DNA of 64,000 nucleotides from JACKAQ01 sp020634975 [NCBI: Calditrichia bacterium] (GCA_020634975.1 JACKAQ010000005.1:102423-166422); one strand, 5' to 3'; counted from the first letter of the stretch, positions 52,503 through 62,350 are shown. Made by a program: numbers and translations. Notes: generated by a model from the sequence alone, not told the origin.

Positions 52503-52569
52503 GGGAGATTCCGGGACAAGCCCGGAATGACAGCACGAGAGTGTCGTTCCGGCACATGCAGGAATCCCC
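52503..52569. repeat. Dispersed palindromic repeat between ABC ATPase and permease genes
   Basis: ATTCCGGG-acaag-CCCGGAAT forms a hairpin, followed by GACA, and GTCGTTCCGG...GCAGGAATCCCC to its right. Same family as at 36.0, 57.4 and 57.5 kb. It could form an RNA hairpin between two cotranscribed genes. Confidence 0.75.
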
Positions 52570-52599
52570 GTTTTCAATTCAATCAAAAAGATCAATCCA

Positions 52600-55500
52600 A
52601 TGTTCAAAACAATCCTGACATTCGAATTGAAATATTGGCTGCGGCAGCCCTCCGTTTATGCGTATGCGCTGCTGCTGTTTGGCATCGCCGCGCTGGCAAT
52701 GCACGGCGTTGCCGGCGGGTGGGATGCGCCGTCAGCAACGCCGCAAACGGTGGTCGTTGAAAATTCGCCGCTGCGCATTTCACAGATGATCCAGCTTTAC
52801 CTCCGCTTCGTCATTTTCCTCATTCCGGCGATTTTCGGCGTGGCAATTTACCGCGATTTCAGCAGCAATATGCACGCGCTGCTCTATGCCTTTCCGTTCA
52901 CCAAACGGGATTATTTATTCGCGAAATTCTTTGCTGCAACGCTGGTTTTTTGCGGCATCGCTGCCGCAATCGGTTGCGGAATTTTTGCCGGAACGCAGTT
53001 GCCGGGCGTCGATCCGGCAAAAATTGCGGCGTTCGATTGGCAACCCTATTTGCACATTTACGGCGTTTACGTGATCCCGAGTGTGTTGTTCTTCGGGACA
53101 ATCGTATTTGCGACCGTCGCGCTGACGCGGAATATTTACGCCGGGTTTATCGTGATTGTGCTGCTGTTTTTCGGGCAGGCGTTGGCGGAAAATCTGCTCA
53201 CGGATATTGAACATCCGTTTTGGACAGCGCTGCTCGATCCGTTCGGGGAAACAGCCGCCGTCGCGTACACCAAATATTGGACGTTGGCGGAGCAAAACGC
53301 AAATCTGCTGTCGATAACATCGCTGATTGTCGCCAATCGCATGTTCTGGCTGGCAATTGCCGGTGCGGTTTTTACCGCAACTTATCGATATTTTTCATTC
53401 AGCCAAACCGCTGTTTCTGTTGGGTTTCGGCGAAGAAAAACAGAACGCGTTGCGAAACATAAAGCCGCAATCACACCCTTTACCCTGCCCGAAGTGCGTT
53501 ACGAATTTTCCCGGCGCAACCAACTGAAAATGATCTGGCAACTCGCCATCGCCGATCTGAAATACATGCTCAATAGCTGGATGTTCATCAGCATTTTGCT
53601 CGCCGGTATCGCAGTGATTTTTTTCCAGCAGGCCCAGATGAATCCCCAATACGGGTTCAAATTGCTGCCGGTCACCTGGCTGATGTTGCGGATTCCCGCA
53701 TTCCTGTTTTCCGGCGTCATCAATCTGCTCACTTTTTTGTATGCCGGAATGCTGGTGCACCGCGCCCGAATCGCCCGGATGAACCAACTTTTGGACGTTA
53801 CGCCGGTGCCAAACGGCGCGTTGCTGCTCAGCAAATGGCTCGCGCTGGTTTGCATGCAAATTTTGTTGCTGGCGATTGTCATGCTCACCGGGATTGCGGT
53901 GCAGACGCTCAACGGATTTCATGATTTCGAGATCGGGCAATATTTGTTCGCGCTCTACGGGTTGAATTTGCCGGGACATATTGTCTGGGCGTTTGCCGCG
54001 ATTGTTGTGCAAACCGTGTTCACCAATCCCTATTTGGGGCTGTTTTTGCTGCTGTTGGGATCGATGGGTGTGGCAGGTTTGTCGGAACTGGGCATCGAGC
54101 ATTTGGTGTTCAAATTCAACATCAGCCCGGATATGATTTTTTCGGACATGAACGGCTACGGCGCAGATTTGCTGCCGTTTTTTATCTACAAAATCTATTG
54201 GGGAATGCTCGGCGTGGCGCTGATGTTGGGCGCGTATCTGTTCTGGATTCGCGGGCTGCCGGAATCGTTTCGCGAACGCGTTTCTGACGCAATTCGGCGA
54301 TTTCGCGGAAAAATTGCTGTGGCGTTGCTGCTGTCGCTGATCGCATTTCTGGCAACGGGAACGGGCATTTATTATTACGACGCGATCCTGCACAAACAGG
54401 TCACATCCGACAAACAGGAGCGGCAACTGATCCGCGAATTCCGGCAAACATACGGGCGATTTGCCGGAATCGTTCAGCCGCGAATCACCGACGTAACGGT
54501 GGAAATGCAGCTCTTTCCCGAGTTGCAAAATTTTGTGGCAACCGGGGAATATATTCTGGTCAATCGCGCCGCAACAGCGATTGACACGCTGGTGATCAAA
54601 TGCGGATTTGATGAGCAAACAGAATATCATTTCGATCGCCAAACACGAGCGATTGTGCGGGACATCGCCGCAAAATTTGATGTGCTCACGCTCAGTGAAC
54701 CGCTGTTGCCCGGCGACAGTTTGCGCATGCAATTCGAGATTCGTAACCTGCCGAACACCATTTTTCAGCGAAATTCCAATGTGCTGGCGAACGGCACATT
54801 TATCGGCAGCGATGCGTTTCCGCGATTCGGTTACCGCGATGCCGAGGCAACACCGCATCCGGCAGATGCCGGCGCTCGCCGCAATTCTTACATGGCGATG
54901 GATTCGGATTACCTCAATTTTTCGGCGGTGGTGAGCACATCTGCGGATCAGATTGCCATTGCGCCGGGTGATCTGATTCGCCAATGGACCGCAAACGGGC
55001 GGCGATTTTTCCACTATCGAACGGATCATCCCATCAAGTTTTATTTCGGTTTTAACTCGGCGCGATACGCTGTGATGCGCGATCGCTGGAACGATGTTGA
55101 ACTGGAAATTTACCATCATCCGTCGCACAATTACAATTTGCAGCGCATGATGCACGGACTGAAAGCATCGCTGGCGTTTCACAGCGAAAATTTCAGCCCG
55201 TATCAGCACAAACTGGCGCGGATCATCGAATTTCCGCTGTCGGAAGGCAGCCACGCCACCACTTTTGCGACCTCTATTCCGTTTTCCGAATATCGCTTTT
55301 TGATCGATGTGGATGATCGCGATCCGGCGTCCATTGACTTCCCGTTTTACGTTGCGGCGCACGAACTGGCGCACCAATGGTGGGGAAATCAGGTGATTCC
55401 GGCAGATGCGCTCGGCGCGAAAATGCTCACCGAAAGTCTGGCGGAATACGCATCGCTGAAAATTTTGGAACGGGCGCACGGCAAAACGCAAATCCGCAAA

Positions 55501-56205
55501 TTTCTGCGATACAATCTCGAGCGATATTTGCAAGGCAGAACCGGCGAGCGAAAAGGGGAGTCGCCACTCATTTTGTGCCGCAACGATCAGGAATACATCG
55601 CCTACGGCAAAGGTGCGCTGGCATTTTACGCGCTCAGCGAATATATTGGTGAAGAACATCTGAGTCGTGCGTTGCGCGGGTTTCTCGAACGCAATCGATT
55701 TGCGGGCGCACCGTATCCGACCGCGCCGGATTTGCGCGATGCCGTGAGCGCCGTAACGCCGGATTCGCTGCAATATTTGATTCGAGATATGTTCGAAACG
55801 GTCACGTTTTATGATAACAATATCATCGCCGCGAACGTAACCGAACTGGCAAACGGGCAGTTTCAGATTGATCTGGAATTGATGATTCGCAAATATCGTG
55901 TTGACGGGCAGCGACAGATTTTCCGCGATGCAACCGGTGATTCGCTGACGTTCCGCAGCGCAGCGACGGCAGAACCTGTGTTTTCGCTGCCGTTGGCGGA
56001 TTTTGTGGAAATCGCCGTTTACGGCGAATCGGAAAATGGGGAATCAGGGATTCTCTATCGAAAACAACACAAGTTTTCCAGAATTCACAACGTGCTGCAA
56101 ATTGTCGTCGATCAACCGCCGACGGAGATTTGGATCGATCCGGATTACCGGTTGATTGATGCAAATCCGGGGGATAATTGGGAAAGGATAAAGGATAAAG
56201 GATAA
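52600..56205 (+). CDS. ABC-2-type permease fused to M1 family aminopeptidase domain
   Basis: 1201 residues. Residues about 1-580 hold at least twelve hydrophobic segments in two sets, the second starting near 320 (LAIADLKYMLNSWMFISILLAG), so two permease halves may be fused. After about residue 600 a soluble domain follows: an M1 aminopeptidase N-terminal-like sandwich, then HELAHQWWG near 920 with Glu 19 residues further in LTESLAEYASL, the gluzincin zinc site. The exopeptidase motif GxMEN is not seen in its standard form. Such proteins are annotated as ABC transporter permease/M1 aminopeptidase, with the peptidase probably outside. It follows the ABC ATPase. Processed peptides as transport cargo would be inference. 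An antisense 792-codon frame is a shadow. Confidence 0.9.
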   Translation: MFKTILTFELKYWLRQPSVYAYALLLFGIAALAMHGVAGGWDAPSATPQTVVVENSPLRISQMIQLYLRFVIFLIPAIFGVAIYRDFSSNMHALLYAFPFTKRDYLFAKFFAATLVFCGIAAAIGCGIFAGTQLPGVDPAKIAAFDWQPYLHIYGVYVIPSVLFFGTIVFATVALTRNIYAGFIVIVLLFFGQALAENLLTDIEHPFWTALLDPFGETAAVAYTKYWTLAEQNANLLSITSLIVANRMFWLAIAGAVFTATYRYFSFSQTAVSVGFRRRKTERVAKHKAAITPFTLPEVRYEFSRRNQLKMIWQLAIADLKYMLNSWMFISILLAGIAVIFFQQAQMNPQYGFKLLPVTWLMLRIPAFLFSGVINLLTFLYAGMLVHRARIARMNQLLDVTPVPNGALLLSKWLALVCMQILLLAIVMLTGIAVQTLNGFHDFEIGQYLFALYGLNLPGHIVWAFAAIVVQTVFTNPYLGLFLLLLGSMGVAGLSELGIEHLVFKFNISPDMIFSDMNGYGADLLPFFIYKIYWGMLGVALMLGAYLFWIRGLPESFRERVSDAIRRFRGKIAVALLLSLIAFLATGTGIYYYDAILHKQVTSDKQERQLIREFRQTYGRFAGIVQPRITDVTVEMQLFPELQNFVATGEYILVNRAATAIDTLVIKCGFDEQTEYHFDRQTRAIVRDIAAKFDVLTLSEPLLPGDSLRMQFEIRNLPNTIFQRNSNVLANGTFIGSDAFPRFGYRDAEATPHPADAGARRNSYMAMDSDYLNFSAVVSTSADQIAIAPGDLIRQWTANGRRFFHYRTDHPIKFYFGFNSARYAVMRDRWNDVELEIYHHPSHNYNLQRMMHGLKASLAFHSENFSPYQHKLARIIEFPLSEGSHATTFATSIPFSEYRFLIDVDDRDPASIDFPFYVAAHELAHQWWGNQVIPADALGAKMLTESLAEYASLKILERAHGKTQIRKFLRYNLERYLQGRTGERKGESPLILCRNDQEYIAYGKGALAFYALSEYIGEEHLSRALRGFLERNRFAGAPYPTAPDLRDAVSAVTPDSLQYLIRDMFETVTFYDNNIIAANVTELANGQFQIDLELMIRKYRVDGQRQIFRDATGDSLTFRSAATAEPVFSLPLADFVEIAVYGESENGESGILYRKQHKFSRIHNVLQIVVDQPPTEIWIDPDYRLIDANPGDNWERIKDKG

Positions 56206-56221
56206 AGGGTTAAGGATAAAG
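56197..56221. repeat. 25-bp AAGGATAAAGG repeat, left copy
   Basis: A microsatellite-like stretch of GGATAAA units at 56183-56221 whose last 25 bases (AAAGGATAAAGGGTTAAGGA...) are exactly inverted at 57630-57654. It straddles the stop of the permease-peptidase gene and flanks the histidine kinase gene on the left. Confidence 0.9.
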
Positions 56222-56283
56222 TAAGGGAAGTAAAAGTAAAAGATAAAAGGAAAAGAAAAAATTTTACGTGAGATTTGGGATTT

Positions 56284-57302
56284 ATGGTTGAAAAGCATTT
56301 GACGGAAACATTTTTGCGCAAACATCTGGAAGCGATGATCCATGTGCTGGCGTTGTTGCAATACTGGTTTTTTATTGAATTTGGTTTGGGGAGTTCATGG
56401 GAATCGTTGCCGGAATATCTTGTTTATTATGTGTTTATGTGTCTGCCGATTGTGTTTTATGCGAATGCCTTTTGGCTGATTCCATCGTTTTTGCGTCGCA
56501 AAAAATGGCTGGTTTATGTGTTGTTGGCAATGCTGCTGTGCAGCATTTTGGGTGCTATTTTTCTACTGCTGATAATGCTGGCGAACATCGGGCAAACGCT
56601 GTTGGCGGCAACGTTGGCAAGTTGTATTTTTCTGGGATTTGTGACATCTTTCGGTTATCGGTTCAGCAAAGATTGGATTGTGAACATCGGCGTGGTGGAA
56701 AAACTCAACGCCGAAAAATCGGCGATGGAACTGGCGTTTCTCAAATCGCAAATTGATCCGCATTTTTTGTTCAACACGCTCAATAGTCTGGTTGCGCTGG
56801 CGTTGTCCGAAAAAGGGGAGAAAACCGCCGATGCCATCGCCAAGCTGGGCACGCTGATGCGCTATAATTTGCACGATTCGCACGCGGAACGGATTTCGCT
56901 GGAAAAGGAAATTGATTATCTGCAAAAATATATCGATCTTCAACAATTGCGAATGAGCGACAATTGCAGGATCGAATTTAACCTGCGCATCGAAAATAAA
57001 GATTTGCAGCAACGGAAAATCGCGCCAATGCTGTTGATGCCGATCGTCGAAAATGCGTTCAAATTTGGCGTGCATCCGTCCGAATCGTCTGATATTCGCA
57101 TCGATTTGCAGATGACAAATCTTTCGCTCGAAATGCAGGTGGAAAATACCATCGTTCGCAAAGCGAGCAAGATGGAATCCGGCGGCATCGGGTTGCAAAA
57201 TGTCCGCAACCGGTTGCAATTGTTGTATCCGGCAACCATCGATTGATTGCCGAAAACCGGGAAAATCAGTTTATTGTCCGGTTGTCGATTGAATTGACGT
57301 GA
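56284..57302 (+). pseudogene. LytS/YehU-type sensor histidine kinase, one frameshift near 57232
   Basis: 323 residues are read without a break from 56284 (a longer frame starts at 56275 with TTG). About four membrane segments (residues 17-40, 45-67, 75-100, 105-125) are followed by the His_kinase domain: phosphorylation box FLKSQIDPHFLFNTLNSL with His160, and the ATPase N-box LLMPIVENAFKFGVHPS. The frame then stops at 57246, but a neighbouring frame continues HRLIAENRENQFIVRLSIELT to a stop at 57302, exactly the expected C-terminus. One G lost from a GGG near 57232 explains the break. Probably an intact kinase with a sequencing error. It would signal to the response regulator encoded 355 bases downstream. 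Confidence 0.86.
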
Positions 57303-57308
57303 ATTGAA

Positions 57309-57616
57309 TTTTTGCCGCAAAGGCGCGAAGTTCGCGAAGTTTAATAAATATATTGATGAACATTACAATGCTTCCGTTGTGTTACGAGAAAGTCCAAAAT
57401 AGTGTCATTCCCGCGGAGGCGGGAATCTATGCAATGGCTTTGCGACTTTGCGGCAAAATCGTTTGTTAAATCAAACTTGTGTAGCTGACAGATTATTATT
57501 GCTGAAAGACCGGGGATTCCTGCCTACGCAGGAATGACACCTTTCGTAATCTGTCATTGCCTCGAAGGCGGGCAACGCATTAACAACTTCGCGCCCTTTG
57601 CGTCTTCGCGGCAAAA
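57309..57616. repeat. Nested inverted repeats between kinase and regulator genes
   Basis: Layered elements: an outer pair (TTTTGCCGCAAAGGCGCGAAG at 57309-57340 against the inverse ending CGCGGCAAAA at 57586-57616); a middle element of 57402-57540 with ends GTGTCATTCC/GGAATGACAC, in which ATTCCCGC-ggag-GCGGGAAT and ATTCCTGC-ctac-GCAGGAAT each form a hairpin; and a third GTCATTGCC...GGGCAACGC copy at 57552-57578. The rest of the 57303-57657 gap is AT-rich and shows no gene. Confidence 0.85.
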
Positions 57617-57629
57617 AACATTATTTATC

Positions 57630-57654
57630 CTTTATCCTTAACCCTTTATCCTTT
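57630..57654. repeat. 25-bp AAGGATAAAGG repeat, right copy (inverted)
   Basis: Exact inverse of the 25 bases at 56197-56221. It ends three bases before the regulator's ATG at 57658. The pair encloses the kinase gene and the nested repeats, 1.4 kb apart. Confidence 0.9.
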
Positions 57655-57657
57655 GAA

Positions 57658-58378
57658 ATGATAACATGCATCGCCATAGATGACGAGCCGAAAGCCCTGG
57701 AAATTATCCGCAATCACGTGGCGCGGGTGCCCTTTCTATCGCTGGCGCAAACCTTTCTCGATCCGTTTGAGGCAGTGGCATTTGCCAACGATCATCCGGT
57801 TGATCTGGTGTTTCTGGACATCAACATGCCGGATATCGACGGATTGCAGCTCACCAAATCTTTTTCCGGCAAACCGCTGATTATTTTTACGACGGCCCAC
57901 AGCGAATACGCCATCCAAAGTTACGAAGTGGCAGCGGTGGATTATTTGCTGAAACCATTCGATTTCGCCCGCTTTTTGATGGCGGTTACCAAAGCCAAAA
58001 CGCGGCTGTCGCCGCAGCCAATTGCGGGCAGCGATTTCTTTTTTGTGAATACCGGCAGCCAGAAACGGCGGCTGGTTTACAACGAGATATGCTATATTGA
58101 AGGGGAGGGAAATTACGTCAAATATGTTACGAAACCGAGTCGGTGCTGGTTCGTGCATCGATTCGCGAAACCTGGCACAACTGCCGGAATCGCTGTTTGT
58201 GCAGATTCATCGCTCGTTTATCGTGTCGCTGCAATATATTGATAAAATTGAGATAACCACGTCACATCGCCAACAAAATGATTCCCGTCGGCGCTACCTG
58301 GCGCGATGCGTTTTGAAACGGATTGGGTATTGTATCTATGCAGGAAAAATCGGGGAAAATTCATCGGTGTTGTTGTAG
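57658..58378 (+). pseudogene. LytTR-family response regulator with multiple frameshifts
   Basis: Residues 1-160 read cleanly: receiver domain ITCIAIDDEPKALEIIR, phosphoacceptor Asp54 in VFLDINMPDIDG, Thr in IIFTTAHSEYAIQSY, and Lys in LLKPFDF. The LytTR DNA-binding domain starts with EGEGNYVKYVT, but then the frame is lost near 58120 and recovered in other frames as SVLVRASI, ESLFVQIHRSFIVSLQYIDKIE and ATWRDAF, up to about 58378. Around five lost bases explain this; at least two lie in homopolymer runs (GG, T5). It should pair with the kinase just upstream, controlling envelope or transport genes such as the ABC unit. The decay is probably sequence error; see findings. Confidence 0.82.
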
Positions 58379-58395
58379 GAAAATTCATCGTTGTG

Positions 58396-58430
58396 TTGTC
58401 GTAGGAAAATTCAGAATTTTCCTACGACAA
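58396..58430. repeat. REP-like palindrome, GTAGGAAAATTC type
   Basis: Two perfect 17-bp arms (TTGTCGTAGGAAAATTC and its complement) around a single central A. A half-copy GTAGGAAAATTCATCG lies just before it at 58375-58390. The core GTAGGAAAATTC recurs beside the RAYT gene at 62.26 kb. The stop codon of the minus-strand pseudogene falls inside it. Confidence 0.92.
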
Positions 58431-59117
58431 TAAAACAACCGGATTATTCCGTAACCGGATCGTTTTGGTGCGTTTCGGTTTACGGATGATGGACATATCA
58501 AAATAATCCATACCGCGATCGCTGTTGCCGATGTGTTTCATACCTAATGTATAGATGTTTTGCATCAATTGGGTTTCAGCGTTTCGCGCGTATCGCACAG
58601 GGTTTTGCTTCCTCAAATTCCCATGCAGCAATTGCCTGGCGTGCCGCGACAAAATTATCCCGTATATCCGTAAATTGATCGACAAATGCTGACCGAGATC
58701 TCAACATACGTTTGGGCCATCGCAGCAAAACGGTTCATTAATGTGCCGATATTTTCCAGGGTTGGATGGCTGTATTCCCTGAGTCCGAGCGGGAAAAAGG
58801 CTTTGTATTCTACAGAATCCGTGCCCCATTTGGCGCTGATTAACCCGTGCTGGCGACGAACCGCTTTAACAAAGGTTTTTTGGGCAGCTTGCATGCTGTA
58901 GGTAGCCGATTTTTTTAATACTTCCTGCTGATCCACCACATTTAATGCCTGCACAAAGGCGCTAACTTTGGGTTCGGTGGTAGTGATGGTATCATCCAAT
59001 GCATTGGCAACGTTATACGCTTTTAGCGTTGCAGGTGATCTTCCCCGAACTTGAAAAACCGCCGGTTGGTAATAAAAGCAGTCTTGAACGGGTTTTTAAT
59101 ATCCGTTTAATCTCCAT
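58422..59117 (-). pseudogene. Hypothetical protein, frameshifted in at least three places
   Basis: Read in successive frames from an ATG at 59117, it gives about 230 residues: an N-terminal ITNRRFFKFGEDHLQR segment, then LKAYNVANALDDTITTTEPKVSAF, the clean block 58655-58999 (QALNVVDQQEVLKKSATYSMQ to NIGTLMNRFAAMAQTYVE), and the block 58422-58685 ending GMDYFDMSIIRKPKRTK. I recall hypothetical proteins of FCB bacteria with the same successive blocks, but no function. Mostly helical and polar. Frameshifts sit near 58690, 59000 and 59040. It lies between a palindrome and the AT-rich block, in the error-rich zone. Confidence 0.6.
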
Positions 59118-61698
59118 CCGTGAATCTCTTTTGGTAGGTTTAACATCCGTGTTTGACTGTTAGTATCAGTATTCGTTGGATATGGGATAGTTAGAAAAAA
59201 TGACAAATACAATTTTTTATAAAAATATGCTAAAATTATTTACATTATCAGATTGTCCTCATTGCTTAAAAGTTTATAAATTGAAAATTGTAAAATATTA
59301 AGCATTTACATATAAGTAGGGTTCCTTTCATATTGAATTCTGGAAACAATATATATAAGCAAAAGTTGAAATTTTGAAACCATTTAAAGAAATAAATTTG
59401 TGAAGACATCAATGGGTTCAAAAAGCCTTTGCGAAAATGATCAACTGTTATGAAAACATGAAAAATAAGTAAAAACACTGTTTTAACAAAACTGTTTGTA
59501 GTTTGCATAAAAGTATCTGAACGATAAAGATAAAAAACATGGACTCAACGCAAATGTTGGACCAAATACTTGGTTCATCATTAAGTCTTCGGATGTCATC
59601 TCCATTAAAAGATAAACAAAAATTTTTAACTTCACAACAATATTCATTTAGAAATTTTAAATAAAATAGTCACAAGTCGCCAGATTTTTAATACCACCTA
59701 AAATAAGATGGCTAAAAAATACACATTTGTGTTCATTTTTAATGATGAACCGTTGATATATGTTATCACAGATATTTCAACATTCAATATGATAGTCATT
59801 TGAATGGTTACATTTATTAAAATCGTGTATTTGGAAAGATTTAAAAAGATTATTCAAAAATATAATGGTGAATTTTCGAAAAATTTGTGAATTATTTTAA
59901 ATCACTAAAGTCGGAGATACGACTGAATAGGATCTATGTTAGAGGAAATATGAAATAGTGAATAATCAAACTTACAATAGATATGAACTTTTAGTAATGA
60001 TTAAATTTAGAAGAAGGATTTAGGATGAATTTTTATAAGCAAGTTTTGATTGAAAGAAACATAACGAAAAAATTATTGGTCTTTAATTTATATGAAAAAG
60101 ATTTCAAAGAATAAACGATAAGATTCATTTGATTATAAAAGAGATTTATTGCTGAGGACAATTTAAACCGAAAACAGGTTATTAATATTTAATAAAGGAG
60201 ATGGTATAAATATAATTAAGCAGAAATCTAGAATAAAAAATTGGCAATTATATACTGATGGAAATTAGTATAAATGATATGTACTGTTTTTGAAAATCGA
60301 AAGACACGTTAAATTTAGTTCAAAAAATTCATATGGTAGAAAGAAATCAAAAATGTGACTAACCCCTAAACGATTCTCAAAGCAACTCGATTGATCATAT
60401 GAACATATAGATGTTTTTGCGATATAAGATTTTCATCTGAAAACTGAATTACATTCAGATAGCGAGTATAAAATAAAAGAAAGTCTTTTTAAAAGAAGTC
60501 AATTTATTGAAAGAAAAACATTTCTCATTGTATAAATTACAGTATTCAATAATTGTTCGAAGAATTGGTTAAATTTGTTCCTCTCTTGGGAGAAAATTCT
60601 TACCAGAATGGAAACATAGCGAATTTCACATACTATTAATGATGTATCTTTGCAATTACAAAACTTATAAGATTTCGTTACTATTTCAAGCTCTTAATAA
60701 ACAAATCTTTTTAATGAAATTTACGATTTATGATTTAAACAAAAACTCAGAAAAACGATAAGAAAAACAAAACAAAATATTGTTAATACTTTAAAGGTTT
60801 AACATATTCGACATATTTCAAAATTGCAGTTACGTAATTTAAGTTTACAGAAGGGGATCAGGAAACATCGTTATCAGATATATAAGAAGAAGGAAAAAAT
60901 TAAATTTAAAGCTATTTAGATTGTATCACCACAAGAGATTTTAATATATTGTGAATAAACCTTGGTATTTGAAGTGAGGAAATCCATTTTTCTAAAGTTG
61001 ACTTTAAAAAAAATTTTAGAGGAACGCATTAATAAGAATATTACAAGATTTCACATTAATTTTTGGATTTGAAGTAAAAAAATTTTTCAATTGTTGGGTG
61101 TTTTTAAAAAACCGTAAAAAAAGATGTTAAGACAATTGAAAAAAAGTTGGTGGACTATTTTTTATTAATTAGCCAATACTTTTGTTGGCTTCAATTTTAT
61201 TAACCACAGACTTTTAACAGGTTTAGAAATTTCAGAAATAAATGTTTAAAATTAATGACTATCAATCCCGTTTGCATTATCTAAAAATTCATGGTGTTCA
61301 GACTATATTAAAGTCTATTTAAAGTTTTCATACCAATGAAATCAAAGTTACAAAAAATGGGAAATTTGGTAGCAATAATTGATACAATGAAAATTTCAAA
61401 ATAATGAAGAGTTGGAGAACTGTTTGCGTTATTAAATCAAATTAAACAATTACTTATCGATAAAGAAAATCTCAATACGCCAATTGAAGATGCTGAAAAG
61501 CGTGAAGAACAAATGTCGAAACTAAGGAGTTTAAAGGAAAGACAAATGAAAGGTTGTCTGAACTATCAAGATATAAAATCACAGGACACTTATCTAATTA
61601 ATGTTTATGCTATTGGAGTTTAAATACATTAAAATATTAAAGAAAAAATATTCTATTTTAAAACTAATAGTTTTAATTTTTGCACTGATAATCTAATA
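59118..61698. other. AT-rich block with no intact gene
   Basis: About 2.5 kb, sharply richer in A and T than the rest of the window from about 59,180 to 61,690 (G+C about 25% by eye). No frame on either strand exceeds about 80 codons; in AT-rich random sequence this is expected. Several stretches look coding-like for 30-70 codons (plus frame, for example 59521-59664 and 61390-61623, then 59702-59805 in the next frame, then 60122-60529 in that frame with several stops). No known family recognised. Possible meanings are fragmented foreign AT-rich genes, a mobile remnant, or an assembly chimera. Confidence 0.6.
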
Positions 61699-62222
61699 AT
61701 GACAACCCACCATAACCTCCGCAAAGCAACCATCCACGATCTGGCAACCCTGTGCCATTGGGATGAACAGGCACACGTTATTGCATCCGATCCCAACGAC
61801 GATTGGGAATGGGAATATGAATTAACCCGTGATCCCGAATGGCGGAGCAACTGATTGCGGAACTGGACGGGCAGCCGCTCGGGTTTGTGCAGATTATTGA
61901 TCCGGCAGCGGAAGAACGCATTATTGGGGAAACATCGGGGAAAACAAACGGCCATCGATATCTGGATCGGGGATAAAGAAACCTGGGCAAAGTACGGAAC
62001 GCAAATGATGCGTCTGGCGCTGGATCGCTGTTTTGCGGATGAACACGTTACCGAGGTTATTATCGATCCGTTGGCATCCAATATCGATGCCATCCGTTTT
62101 ACCAACGGATCGGGTTTGTGTTTGTGGAACAACGCACCTTTGGCGATGATCAATGCGACGTTTACGCTATCACCCGGCAACAATGGCGGGATAAACAACC
62201 GGAACAACGGCACGGAAAATAA
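61699..62222 (+). pseudogene. GNAT acetyltransferase (aminoglycoside-6'-like), frameshifted
   Basis: Starts at the ATG at 61699 (LRKATIHDLATLCHWDEQAHVIASDPNDDWEWEYEL), continues in the next frame with LIAELDGQPLGFVQIIDPAAEE, then AIDIWIGDKETW, QMMRLALDRCFADEHVTEVIIDPLASNIDAI and RFYQRIGFVFVEQRTFGDDQCDVYAI up to the stop at 62222. Combined, it is a full-length ~175-residue GNAT with the AAC(6')-type acetyl-CoA segment. It needs at least five restored bases; GGG to GG, CC to C, GGG to GG, T5 to T4 fit, so single-base homopolymer losses. It would N-acetylate a small molecule or protein; true aminoglycoside activity is not shown. Confidence 0.8.
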
Positions 62223-62260
62223 TAATTGTAATTGTCGGGATTATTCATCATAATAATCGT

Positions 62261-62282
62261 AGGAAAATTCATGAATTTTCCT
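62261..62282. repeat. REP-like palindrome upstream of RAYT, copy 1
   Basis: Perfect 22-bp palindrome: AGGAAAATTC-ATGAATTTTCCT with the ATG/CAT centre. Directly follows CGT, so the core is GTAGGAAAATTC-like, as at 58.4 kb. Confidence 0.93.
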
Positions 62283-62287
62283 GTTGT

Positions 62288-62317
62288 TGTAGATAAAATT
62301 CATGAATTTTATCTACA
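62288..62317. repeat. REP-like palindrome upstream of RAYT, copy 2
   Basis: Perfect 30-bp palindrome with core AATTCATGAATT and arms TGTAGATAA. It starts 5 bases after copy 1, giving a tandem pair 34 bases before the transposase ATG. Confidence 0.95.
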
Positions 62318-62350
62318 TATTATCAATCACCATATCAATATCAATCAACA

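Noticed and set aside
53395-55773. 792-codon open frame on the minus strand
   Set aside because: It lies wholly inside the permease-peptidase gene on the other strand, is Arg/Gln/Ile rich in the way of an antisense shadow, and has no recognisable motif.
59266-59508. 80-codon minus-strand frame in the AT-rich block
   Set aside because: A Phe/Leu/Ile-rich product typical of antisense AT-rich sequence, with no motif or ribosome site; length is near the random expectation for this composition.
59161-61690. Reading the AT-rich block as one long gene with reassigned stop codons (TAA/TAG as Gln, TGA as Trp)
   Set aside because: Frame 1 is coding-like in places, but about 68 stops in some 840 codons is close to what random AT-rich sequence gives, and other frames read better in parts, so frameshifts or non-coding DNA explain it more simply.
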